Positions 25,785-33,561 of a stretch of 64,000 nucleotides of DNA are shown here, piece by piece. Within the stretch, counting starts at the first letter, position 1, and each line of letters begins with the position of its first letter. The notes beneath the pieces were generated by a model. It was not told the DNA's origin, searched no databases, and saw only the letters and a program-made list of their open reading frames with translations. The translations under genes and the position numbers were made by a program. Origin of the DNA: Acidobacteriota bacterium (GTDB lineage Bacteria; Acidobacteriota; UBA890; WLXD01); assembly GCA_012103255.1 (NCBI GenBank), contig WLXD01000001.1, positions 1-64,000 of the forward strand, given 5' to 3'.

Positions 25785-26862
25785 CTACCGACCGTCCTCG
25801 GGCAACTCGAGTCTGGTCTGGTAGCCGCACTGCAGCCTGCCCTCCGGATCCGGCGCGCATTTGACGTGCCGATTCTCTCCTATCCGTTGGTTGAACACGG
25901 TTGCCTGCTTGGCGCCTGGACAGTTCTCCGGGCCGTCCTCGTACCGCCGCAAGATGTTGGTGCGCGGCAGGCCGACTCCAAAGTAGTTGTGTTCCGAAGC
26001 AACGGCGTACCTTGCGCCGACCGTGCATACGAACTCGGGATGACTCGATGACCGATGACCATGGTGCGGGATCCGCACCACGTCGGATGCGATCGCCGGC
26101 CCGAGCCCCACCAGCAGTTTCTCCACCTCACCCAGAGGCTCCCCTGTACCTCGCCGGCCGTTCACGTCTCCCGTGAGCAGGAAACTGTGACCGTCCAGCA
26201 CAAGCCGGATCACGATCGACGCGTTGTTCATCCGGTACGCCTCCGGGCAGCCGAGCACATGCGGGACGGTGCACTTTTCGCGCTTGGTCGTCGGCGCCTT
26301 GTCACTGTGGATTATCGCCAAGTTGAAGCGATCGGCCGGCAGGTTGCTATTCGGCAGGCCGATGGGCACAACCGTTCTGGATTGAGTGCTGACGACAACC
26401 GGGTTGCCTCCGACCGAAGCGTCCTGAAGTGGCCGCTTGATCGCAGTACCTTGGGCTGTGAGAGCACCCAGCACGCACGCGTGGGTTTCGCGCCGCGGCC
26501 GCGCCGGATACCCGGGGTCCCAGTACTCGTCCACGTCGAACATCGCCGTCCCGTTTTCCTGGAGCATCAACAGGCCGCAGAGGCCGTCGACATGGTCGAC
26601 ATCTGCATGCGTGAGGACGAGCAATTCGATCTTGCGGTCGGCGATGAGCCCGGCGTGCTTTTCGGAAGAAGTTGCCCGTTCGGCGCTCGCTACTGCCGCC
26701 GTCGATCACAATCTCGTAGTCGCCGATGTCGATCAGCATGGCGTCGCCGTTCGGCAAATCGAGAAAGTAGACGGCCCAGTCGATGTCCTGTGCGCCTGCA
26801 TGGGCTCCGTTGAGCGCACCCAACAAGAACAGGCCGGCCACGACCCAACGACGACTCCTCAT
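25785..26862 (-). CDS. Secreted MBL-fold hydrolase, frameshifted
   Basis: The start at 26862 has a GGAGGAGG site and gives a signal peptide (RWVVAGLFLLGALNGAHAG). The first part reads IDWAVYFLDLPNGDAMLIDIG and IVIDGGSSERRTGNFF, then leaves frame at the TTTT run 26659-26662. The following frame continues with KIELLVLTHADVDHVDGL, the HxHxDH metal-binding motif of metallo-beta-lactamase-fold enzymes, to 25785. Later motifs are LTGDVNG and RIPHHGHRSS, as in ComEC-type MBL domains. The reconstructed protein is about 358 residues and probably periplasmic. Its substrate is unknown; ComEC-like MBL domains act on DNA or other phosphodiesters. Confidence 0.75.
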
Positions 26863-26958
26863 GTTCAGCCTCCTCCGGTTGAGTGTTGTCTTGCGAGGAA
26901 ACCCGAGCCGCACGCACTTTGCGACCGTTCCTAGCGTGACTTCGCACTTGACGGCGCC

Positions 26959-27094
26959 CTACTGCCCGACCCGGTTTTGCTGAGCATCGCGTTCTCGCCA
27001 CCGATCGTTGAGCAGGGCGTTGCGCTGTACGCACGGAGACGTCGAGCCGATCGGCGATCTCCTTCCAGGATGTGAGCTCGGGGCGCTGGGTCAT
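26959..27094 (-). pseudogene. Fragment with HTH start of a larger regulator
   Basis: The minus-strand frame begins MTQRPELTSWKEIADRLDVS with VRTAQR following. This is the N-terminal helix-turn-helix typical of proteins that continue into membrane and TolB/TPR domains in Acidobacteria-like genomes. Here the reading frame loses similarity after about 26 codons; a neighbouring frame ends at 26959. It may be a tiny HTH protein or a remnant. The remaining bases between 26863 and 27249 show nothing else. Confidence 0.35.
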
Positions 27095-27249
27095 CGGACG
27101 GGACTCTAGCCGGGTGCCGTCCGGCAGGGCAACAACTCAGGACTTCGTGGGAACCCGCGCGTGTCGAGTCTTGCGAGATCGGGCTAGGTCGGACCAGTAG
27201 CAAGGGCTCCTTCGCGGCCATCTCTACCGGAGCGTAGGCACATGGATTC

Positions 27250-27567
27250 ATGGTCTGGCACTCTTGTATGCACATACGTACACCGATTACACTGGGTTCC
27301 TTCGAATGGGATGGCAAGAAGGCGCGATCGAATCTGAGGAAACACGGCGTCGATTTCGCCGATGCGGCGCTCATACTCTTCGATGAGCACGGCCTGACAG
27401 AGCCTGATCCAGGGCCGCGCGGAGAGACTCGCGAGTCCACGATCGGTCGAGACGATCTGGGGCGTGTTCTGGTGGTGATCTACACCAGGCGTGAAGATCG
27501 GGTCCGGATAATCTCGGCGAGGCGAGCGACTCGCCGCGAGCGGGCCCACTACGAGATGTACGTATGA
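27250..27567 (+). CDS. brnT: BrnT toxin
   Basis: This 105-residue protein matches BrnT ribonuclease toxins: FEWDGKKARSNLRKHGVDF near residue 18, TIGRDDLGRVLVVIYT, and RVRIISARRATRRERAHYE at the end. BrnT proteins usually start close to FEWD, so the first 15 residues are atypical; a start at 27268 is equally possible. A GTATG/CATAC palindrome at 27266-27277 sits at the 5' end and could be an autoregulatory site. The stop overlaps the antitoxin's ATG (ATGA), the normal toxin-first order of this module. Confidence 0.9.
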   Translation: MVWHSCMHIRTPITLGSFEWDGKKARSNLRKHGVDFADAALILFDEHGLTEPDPGPRGETRESTIGRDDLGRVLVVIYTRREDRVRIISARRATRRERAHYEMYV

Positions 27568-27836
27568 AAGACGAATACGACTTCAGCAATGCGAAACGGG
27601 GTGCGGTGATCAAGACACCCCCTGGGAAGTCGCGCGTCACCATTCGGCTCGACAACGAAGTGCTGGAGTGGTTCCGCGCGAAAGTTCATGAGTCCGGCGG
27701 CGGCAACTACCAGACCCTGATCAACGCGGCACTTCGCGACCATGTCGCTGCCAGCGCGCCGGAACTCGAAGCGATGATGCGCAAGGTCGTGCGCGAAGAA
27801 CTGGCACGCGGCCGGGACACCGCCGAAGACCACTGA
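27564..27836 (+). CDS. brnA: BrnA antitoxin
   Basis: This 90-residue antitoxin follows the toxin gene with a four-base overlap. It shows the BrnA ribbon-helix-helix pattern: PPGKSRVTIRLDNEVLEWFRA, then GGNYQTLINAALRDHVA, in which the beta strand VTIRLD contacts DNA. BrnA normally binds BrnT and represses the brnTA promoter. The C-terminal 25 residues are helical and charged. A GC-rich hairpin follows the stop. Confidence 0.9.
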   Translation: MKDEYDFSNAKRGAVIKTPPGKSRVTIRLDNEVLEWFRAKVHESGGGNYQTLINAALRDHVAASAPELEAMMRKVVREELARGRDTAEDH

Positions 27837-27850
27837 TCCCCCAAGAGTCC

Positions 27851-27876
27851 GACGCTGCCCGCTGGGCGGCAGCGTC
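27851..27876 (+). terminator. Hairpin after brnTA
   Basis: Nine-base arms GACGCTGCC and GGCAGCGTC enclose an eight-base loop, starting about 14 bases after the BrnA stop. There is no T run, so termination may be factor-assisted. Confidence 0.55.
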
Positions 27877-27926
27877 GTCGCGCCGCGCGCTTACAATGGC
27901 GGGGAACTTTCCCCAGAGTTGATCGC

Positions 27927-29375
27927 ATGCGCTCCAAGTTGATCCGCCCGTCGTTGGCCTTGTTCGCGCTCGCCACGCTGCTCGGCGCCGGGGCACAGAC
28001 CGATCGCGTCGCCTGGCTCGAACAACACGCGGTTCCGATCGCGACCATCGACCCTGCGGTGGAGGACTTCAGTGACCTCGAACCGCTGGTTGACGCCATT
28101 GGCGATGCCACGATCGTGCAACTGGGCGAGTCGAGCCACGGGGCGGGCGCGACGTTCAGCGGCAAGGTGCGGCTGATCAAGTTCCTGCACCAGCGCATGG
28201 GATTCGACGTCGTCGTCTGGGAGTCGGGGATGTACGACCTGTCCAAGACGAACGCCGCACTGCGCGATGGGGACGACCCGATCGCGGCCGGACGACTCGG
28301 CGTGTTCGGCATCTGGTCGGGCGTGGAGGAAGTGGCGCCGCTGTGGGAGTACGCGGCGGCTTCATGGTCGGGAGACCGGCCTCTCGAGATGGCCGGCTAC
28401 GACATGCAGTTCTCCGGGTCCGCGGGCTCTGGCTACTTCGACGAGCTGGCCGAGTTCGTCGCGGCCGTCGACGATGAGGAACTTGCGCAACGCACGACTG
28501 CGCTGGTTGCCACTGCCGATGCCGGCTATGAGGGATTCGGCGCGTTCAACACAGCGCGATGGGAAGAGGTGGCCCGGCTGCGCGACGCGGGCGTGACCGG
28601 AGAGGAGCAGAGCGCGGCACTCGCCGAGTGGGGCGAGGCCAACCGGGCGCGCCTCTCCCCGACAAGCGCCGACCTGGACGTCTATCGCACCGCGCTGGAT
28701 GAACTGCTGGAGCTACTGGACAACCCAGCCTTCGCCGACGCTCACAGCGCAGTCGACCTCGACTTCATGCGCCATACCGTGATCAACGCACGCGGCTTCG
28801 GCACATCTATCTACGAACGCTCCGCGATCGATGCGCCGACGGAAGGCCCCGAGCAACTCGTCTGGCAGAACCGCGGCTGGAACCGTCGCGACACCCGCAA
28901 CGCCGACATCATGCGCTGGTTCGTTGAGGAACGGTACGCCGGTCGCAAGGTCATCATCTGGGCCCACAACGGCCACATCATGAACGCGTACTACAAGCAC
29001 GACTGGACCGAGCTCATCCAGGAACCGCAGCTCGACGGCATGAAGCCGGTGGGCGTGTTCCTCGACGAGATGTACGGCGACGACGTGTACACCATCGGGT
29101 TCACCGCCTACGAGGGCAGCGCGCCCTTCGGTGGCGGCGGCGAGGTCGTCGGGCCTGCGCCCGAGGGCAGCCTCGAGCACGCGCTTCACACACTCGGACA
29201 CCCGCACGCATTTCTCGACTTCCGCCAACTCGATGACCAGCCGAACCACTGGCGACGCCAGCCGAGCACGATGGCGATTCGCGGGTACATGCCCGAGGAA
29301 TTGCCCGACTGGACGCGCGTGGTCGACGCGATGTTCTTCAACGACGTCATGACGCCAAGCCAGCGGATTCAGTAG
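27927..29375 (+). CDS. Erythromycin esterase family protein
   Basis: This 482-residue protein has an N-terminal signal peptide (SLALFALATLLGAGAQ). It shows the erythromycin-esterase-fold signature: IVQLGESSHGAGATF near residue 66 with the catalytic-type His, WESGMYDL near 92, and KVIIWAHNGHIMN near 350. The family includes macrolide esterases EreA/EreB but also many uncharacterised succinoglycan-biosynthesis-related proteins, so resistance to macrolides cannot be claimed. Secretion to the periplasm is unlike the cytoplasmic Ere enzymes. It stands alone, about 90 bases after the brnTA module. Confidence 0.85.
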   Translation: MRSKLIRPSLALFALATLLGAGAQTDRVAWLEQHAVPIATIDPAVEDFSDLEPLVDAIGDATIVQLGESSHGAGATFSGKVRLIKFLHQRMGFDVVVWESGMYDLSKTNAALRDGDDPIAAGRLGVFGIWSGVEEVAPLWEYAAASWSGDRPLEMAGYDMQFSGSAGSGYFDELAEFVAAVDDEELAQRTTALVATADAGYEGFGAFNTARWEEVARLRDAGVTGEEQSAALAEWGEANRARLSPTSADLDVYRTALDELLELLDNPAFADAHSAVDLDFMRHTVINARGFGTSIYERSAIDAPTEGPEQLVWQNRGWNRRDTRNADIMRWFVEERYAGRKVIIWAHNGHIMNAYYKHDWTELIQEPQLDGMKPVGVFLDEMYGDDVYTIGFTAYEGSAPFGGGGEVVGPAPEGSLEHALHTLGHPHAFLDFRQLDDQPNHWRRQPSTMAIRGYMPEELPDWTRVVDAMFFNDVMTPSQRIQ

Positions 29376-29443
29376 CACCGCAAGAAACGGGCTGTTGCGC
29401 GCGGAGGGCCAGACGATCCTCGGGGGAACAACCGGAGGACCCG

Positions 29444-29910
29444 ATGAGCTTTCAAATCCACGCCCTGCCCGCCGAGCCATTCCAGCGACTCTTCTCGATG
29501 AACGATGAAGAGCTTCGCGCGCGCAACGCGAAACGTGTCGTCGTGGAGGAATGCCCCGGTTCACCGTGCCGCGTCAGTCTCAAAGATGCGGCGGTCGGCG
29601 AGACCGTCATCCTGTTGCACTACGAGCACCAACCGGCCGCCACATCTTACCGGGCAAGCCACGCGATCTTCGTCCGCGCGGATGCCGCGCAGACGCGACC
29701 AACACCAGGCGAAGCCCCGGAGGTGCTGCGTCGACGCCTGCTCTCGGTGCGGGCGTTCGATGCGACACACGAAATGGTCAACGCCGAAGTCGTAGAGGGC
29801 GCCGATCTTGAGACGTCGATCGCACGTCTGTTGCGGACGAAAGCACCTCCTACCTGCACGTTCACAACGCTCTGCCGGGTTGTTACGCCGCAAGGGTCAC
29901 CCGTGCCTGA
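29444..29910 (+). CDS. DUF1203 protein, frameshifted near the end
   Basis: The gene has an ATG at 29444 with a CGGAGGA site upstream. It matches DUF1203 proteins (MSFQIHALPAEPFQRLFSM, then GETVILLHYEHQPA, SYRASHAIFVR, EVLRRRLLSVRAFDA). In its starting frame the reading runs to 30121, but the expected family ending STSYLHVHNALPGCYAARV appears in the neighbouring frame and stops at 29910. One base seems to be missing near 29832, in CTGTTGCGGAC. The intact protein would be about 155 residues, the usual length. Its function is unknown. Confidence 0.78.
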
Positions 29911-30150
29911 GGCAGCGCGCTCGGCATTTGTTGCTTGCGTTGCGCCTCCGAACGCGGGACGATTTCTTTTAGCGAGGAGCACCGCGGACCGATTCGCTGG
30001 AATCTGGGTCGCACGATCCAGACATTCTCCTCGACTCAGGGCCGTCGTCAGGCAATACAACTGCGACTGGGCTCACCGCGACATCAGCGGTCGTTTCTTT
30101 TCCACGCGTGCGGCGGGTTGAGATCTGTACAAACCCCGCACCAGAGAAAA

Positions 30151-31671
30151 ATGAACGAGCAATCCCGCGCGCGCGCTGCGCGTAAGAAGCGATCTGCGGC
30201 CCGAGCACGCCGTTTTCAGCAAGCCCGCGCCAAGGTGAACCGTCACAAGGAACCGGCGCGCCAGAACCAGGGCAGCAAGCCCAACGCCGCGCAGAGCGTC
30301 AACGTGAACGAGCTGCAGGGCGCGTTTGCCGAGCTGTCTCCCGAACTTCAGAAGTCGGTGGCCGCGCTCGGCTACACCGACCCCACGCCGATCCAGGCGC
30401 AGTGCATCCCGCACGTGATGAAGGGACGCGACGTGCTGGGCACGGCGCAGACCGGCACCGGCAAGACCGCCGCCTTCGCGCTGCCCATGCTGCAACGCCT
30501 CTCGGCCAATCGTCGGCGCCCCAAGTCGTGCACGCCGCGTGCATTGATTCTGGCACCGACGCGTGAACTGGCCGCACAGATCCGCGACAGCCTCCGCGAC
30601 TATGGCCACAACCTCCCGATCAGCGGCACCGTGGTGTTCGGTGGCGTGAGTCAGTACCAGCAGGTGAAGGCGCTACGCCGCGGCGTGGACGTCCTGATTG
30701 CCACACCGGGTCGCCTGCTCGATCTGATGAACCAGGGCCACATCGGCCTTGGTGAAGTGGAGATCTTCGTTCTCGACGAGGTCGACCGCATGCTCGACAT
30801 GGGCTTCGCTCCGGACATCAAGAAGGTGCTTCAGGAGGTGCCTGAGAAGCGGCAGACGCTGTTCTTCTCGGCCACGATGCCCAAGAAGATCGCCGATCTC
30901 GCGCGCTCCATGCTCACCGAGCCGAAGCGCGTGTCGATCGCGGCGGAGAGCCCGACGGTGGATCGCATCGAGCAGAAGGTGCTGTTCGTCGACAAGAGCA
31001 ACAAGGCTGCGCTGCTCAAGCAGGTTGTGAAGGCGCCCGAGGTGAAGCGCGCCATTGTGTTCACGCAGATGAAGCACATGGCAAACCGTGTGGTGACGTC
31101 GCTCGAGTCGGCTGGCGTTCGTGCCACGGCGATTCACGGCAACAAGAGCCAGGCGGCGCGCACGAAGGCGCTCCACGGATTCAAGCGCGGCACCTACAAG
31201 GTGCTCGTGGCCACTGACGTTGCCGCTCGCGGCATCGATGTGGACGACATCAGCCACGTGATCAACTACGACCTGCCGGTAGACAGCGAGACCTACGTGC
31301 ACCGTATCGGCCGCACCGGTCGTGCCGGCAACGACGGCGACGCGGTCTCGTTCTGCAGTGCCGAGGACCGCGCCTACCTGCGCGCAATCGAGAAGCTGCT
31401 GGGCAACAGCGTGCCGGTGGACGATGAGCACGAGTTCCACTGCGAGGAGTCACGCAACTCCAAGGCCCCGGCACCGAAGCTGGGCCAACGCGGCGGACGC
31501 GGCTCAGGCCGACCTGGTGGTCATGGCCGAGGACGCGGTCGCGGCCGGCAGCACGCTGGTCGACGCGGAGGTCGTCCAGGCGGCGGCGGTGGACGTCACG
31601 GTGGTGGCGGCGGACGCCCGCAGGGCAACCGCAACCGACGCGGCGGACGTTCGCGGAGTGCTTCCGCGTAA
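30151..31671 (+). CDS. DEAD-box RNA helicase, RhlE-like
   Basis: This 506-residue protein starts at ATG 30151. A basic N-terminus (residues 1-50) precedes the helicase core: Q motif (GYTDPTPIQAQ), motif I AQTGTGKT near 107, Ia PTRELAAQ, II VLDEVDRM (a DEVD variant of DEAD), III SATMPK, and in domain 2 VATDVAARGIDV and HRIGRTGRAG. A C-terminal tail of about 70 residues is rich in Gly, Arg and His, typical of RNA-binding RhlE relatives. It probably remodels rRNA or mRNA at low temperature. About 240 bases of untranslated sequence lie upstream, long enough for a regulatory leader. Confidence 0.92.
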   Translation: MNEQSRARAARKKRSAARARRFQQARAKVNRHKEPARQNQGSKPNAAQSVNVNELQGAFAELSPELQKSVAALGYTDPTPIQAQCIPHVMKGRDVLGTAQTGTGKTAAFALPMLQRLSANRRRPKSCTPRALILAPTRELAAQIRDSLRDYGHNLPISGTVVFGGVSQYQQVKALRRGVDVLIATPGRLLDLMNQGHIGLGEVEIFVLDEVDRMLDMGFAPDIKKVLQEVPEKRQTLFFSATMPKKIADLARSMLTEPKRVSIAAESPTVDRIEQKVLFVDKSNKAALLKQVVKAPEVKRAIVFTQMKHMANRVVTSLESAGVRATAIHGNKSQAARTKALHGFKRGTYKVLVATDVAARGIDVDDISHVINYDLPVDSETYVHRIGRTGRAGNDGDAVSFCSAEDRAYLRAIEKLLGNSVPVDDEHEFHCEESRNSKAPAPKLGQRGGRGSGRPGGHGRGRGRGRQHAGRRGGRPGGGGGRHGGGGGRPQGNRNRRGGRSRSASA

Positions 31672-31810
31672 AGGCACAGCCGGATCAGGCGGATCAGTCC
31701 GAGATCGCGCTCAGGTTCCCAGTTTGCGCAAAATCGAGAACACTGTATCCGTGCGCACGTAATCCGTGTAGGATCGATTGAGCGTTCACAAATTGCCTCG
31801 AGCCGATGCC

Positions 31811-32038
31811 ATGAACCTGACTCTGTCGATCGATGACCGTCTCCTGAAGGAAGCCAGGGAGGTGGGCCGCGCCATGGGTAAGAGCGTGAATCAGTTGGTA
31901 CGTGAGTACCTTGAGCAGTTGACGAGCCGGGACGATGCAGCGCGCGACATCGAAGAGTTGCGGCAGCTGTCGCTAGACGGCGGCGGTCGCTCGGGCGGCC
32001 GGCGAGTCGATCGAGAGTCGCTCCATGAGCGCGCGTAG
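31811..32038 (+). CDS. VapB-like antitoxin
   Basis: This 75-residue protein starts at ATG 31811 (a TTG start at 31778 would add eleven residues). It begins MNLTLSIDDRLLKEAREVGR and continues KSVNQLVREYLEQL, a ribbon-helix-helix pattern of antitoxins in VapBC pairs. The C-terminus is charged and rich in Gly/Arg/Asp, as expected for the toxin-binding tail. It overlaps the PIN gene by 14 bases, supporting coupled production. Confidence 0.8.
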   Translation: MNLTLSIDDRLLKEAREVGRAMGKSVNQLVREYLEQLTSRDDAARDIEELRQLSLDGGGRSGGRRVDRESLHERA

Positions 32039-32438
32039 CTTCATCGACACGAACGTACTCGTCTACACCGACGACGCGGACAGTCCCGACAAGCGAGAAC
32101 GCGCCCTCGAACTCCTGGCCGATCTACGCACCAAGGGAACCGGTGTTCTCTCTACGCAGGTGTTACAGGAGTACTTCGTCGCGGCGACGCGAAAACTCGG
32201 TGTGGACGCCAAGCTGGCACGACGCAAGACGGAACTGTTCTCCCGTTTCGACCTGCAAGTCGTGGAGTCGGAAGACGTGCTCGCCGCGGCCGAGCTGCAC
32301 ATCGTTCACGATCTCTCGTTCTGGGACGCCTTGATCGTCACGGCGGCGCGGCGCTCTGGCTGCAGAGTTCTGTACACAGAAGATCTGGCCGCAGGCTCCA
32401 CACTCGCGGGTGTCGAGATCCACAATCCCTTCGCCTAG
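32025..32438 (+). CDS. PIN-domain toxin (VapC-like)
   Basis: This 137-residue PIN ribonuclease has the characteristic acidic residues: FIDTNVLVYTDD at the start (Asp7 region), QEYFVAAT (Glu), FWDALIVTAA (Asp) and a final TEDL. It should cleave RNA with Mg2+ and be neutralised by the VapB-like protein. The ATG lies inside the antitoxin gene. The convergent zinc-ribbon gene's stop lies just 12 bases downstream. Confidence 0.88.
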   Translation: MSARSFIDTNVLVYTDDADSPDKRERALELLADLRTKGTGVLSTQVLQEYFVAATRKLGVDAKLARRKTELFSRFDLQVVESEDVLAAAELHIVHDLSFWDALIVTAARRSGCRVLYTEDLAAGSTLAGVEIHNPFA

Positions 32439-32449
32439 TTCAGCGCCGC

Positions 32450-32659
32450 CTAGTTCGTAAACAGGTCGAAGATGTTGCCGAGCATGCTCGTGTCCGCGTT
32501 GTAGAACTCCGTGTAACGGCAGTTCGAGCAGATCACCGTGGTGTAGCGCTGTCCCTGCACGTCGAAGATCTTGCTCCAGAATCCGCCCGCGCCGCGCATC
32601 TCGCGGGTCTCGAAGGCGTGGCCTGAGCACTTGGGGCAGGTGTAGCTGATTCCGCTCAT
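32450..32659 (-). CDS. Small zinc-ribbon protein
   Basis: This 69-residue protein starts at ATG 32659 with a GGAGGA site seven bases upstream; a longer open frame reaches 32914 without a signal. Two CxxC pairs (CPKC near residue 8 and CSNC near 44) form a zinc ribbon, and the stretch GGFWSKIFDVQGQRYTTVIC is typical of a widespread small family of unknown function. It is probably cytoplasmic. It sits alone between two toxin-antitoxin modules and is convergent with VapC. Confidence 0.8.
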   Translation of the reverse strand: MSGISYTCPKCSGHAFETREMRGAGGFWSKIFDVQGQRYTTVICSNCRYTEFYNADTSMLGNIFDLFTN

Positions 32660-32791
32660 CGCGATCCTCCGGTGACCAGGGTGTCTATCTCTATTGTGCC
32701 GCGAGCGGCGTGCATCTTGCCCCGGGGCACGACGAATATCCCTGAATTGACGAGGCCAGGGCCTGCACACTCGTTTGACACAGGCATTGCC

Positions 32792-32816
32792 GATTATGAC
32801 TAACTTAGTCATAATC
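32792..32816. promoter_or_regulatory. 25-bp perfect palindrome, operator of Phd/PIN module
   Basis: Twelve-base arms GATTATGACTAA and TTAGTCATAATC surround a single C, ending six bases before the antitoxin ATG. A TTGACA lies upstream at 32775-32780 and is a candidate -35 box, so the palindrome would overlap the -10 region. Phd/YefM antitoxins bind such palindromes and repress their own operon. Confidence 0.85.
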
Positions 32817-32821
32817 ACACC

Positions 32822-33061
32822 ATGAAACTGGTGAAAGTACACGAAGCGAAGACGCACCTGTCGCGCTTGTTGGAACGCGTCGAAGCAGGCGAGGACATCG
32901 TGATTGCGCGGCACGGAAAGCCCGTGGCGCGCCTGGTGCCGATGAGTGCTTCAGATCGGGAGCCCGGACGCCTCGCCGGGAAAATCCGTGTCGGGAAAAA
33001 CTTCGACGAACCTCTTCCCGAGGAGATCCTGGCTGCCTTCGAGAGTGGCGTCGACGACTGA
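32822..33061 (+). CDS. Phd/YefM-family antitoxin
   Basis: This 79-residue protein has the Phd/YefM start pattern (VKVHEAKTHLSRLLERVEAG, then IARHGKPVARL), which forms the dimeric DNA-binding domain. The tail (GKNFDEPLPEEILAAFE) is the usual toxin-binding segment of antitoxins paired with PIN toxins. It directly follows the 25-bp palindrome and its last base is shared with the toxin's start (TGATG). It is probably both antidote and autorepressor. Confidence 0.9.
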   Translation: MKLVKVHEAKTHLSRLLERVEAGEDIVIARHGKPVARLVPMSASDREPGRLAGKIRVGKNFDEPLPEEILAAFESGVDD

Positions 33062-33438
33062 TGCGAGTTCTTCTCGACACGCACACGGTGCTGTGGTGGC
33101 TCACAGATTCACCACAGTTGAGCGCGAGGGCGCGCCGTCTGATCACCAACGGGGGCACGGTCGCGTTCGTGAGCGCGGCATCGCTCTGGGAAATCTCGAT
33201 CAAGGAGTCCGCCGGGCGGCTCGACACGGGTGAGGTCGACCTGCCCGAGGAGTTCGCCCACGCGAACTTCCTCGACCTCGCCATCTCGGGACGACACGCC
33301 TGGGAAGCCGGGAGACTCCCCCGTCACCACGGCGACCCCTTCGATCGCATCATCGCCGCCCAGGCGCTAGCTGAAGGACTCGTTTGCGTCACTCGCGACG
33401 AATCGATCGGCCGCTACGGCGTACCGGTGTACTGGTAG
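33061..33438 (+). CDS. PIN-domain toxin paired with Phd antitoxin
   Basis: This 125-residue PIN toxin has LLDTHTVLWWL at the start, SAASLWEISIK (Glu), and HHGDPFDRIIAAQAL followed by VTRDESIGRYGVPVYW at the end, the standard pattern of VapC-like toxins with Phd partners. The acidic residues for Mg2+ binding are all visible. Start and stop codons of the two genes share bases, so translation is coupled. Its RNA target cannot be predicted. Confidence 0.9.
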   Translation: MRVLLDTHTVLWWLTDSPQLSARARRLITNGGTVAFVSAASLWEISIKESAGRLDTGEVDLPEEFAHANFLDLAISGRHAWEAGRLPRHHGDPFDRIIAAQALAEGLVCVTRDESIGRYGVPVYW

Positions 33439-33561
33439 CGCGGGAAGTCACGGTCGGAAAGGACTTCGAGCGCTCGGAACTGGCTCGTTTCGGTGTACAG
33501 GCTCAGTAGCTTGTCGTAGATTCACAGGTTCCCCGTCCACGAGCCCAGGCCCGACCACGCC

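Noticed and set aside
27927-29375. Macrolide-resistance gene
   Set aside because: The fold matches erythromycin esterases, but the signal peptide and family breadth do not support a resistance claim.
28713-29564. 283-codon minus-strand frame
   Set aside because: Antisense to the erythromycin-esterase-like and DUF1203 genes, both of which carry family motifs.
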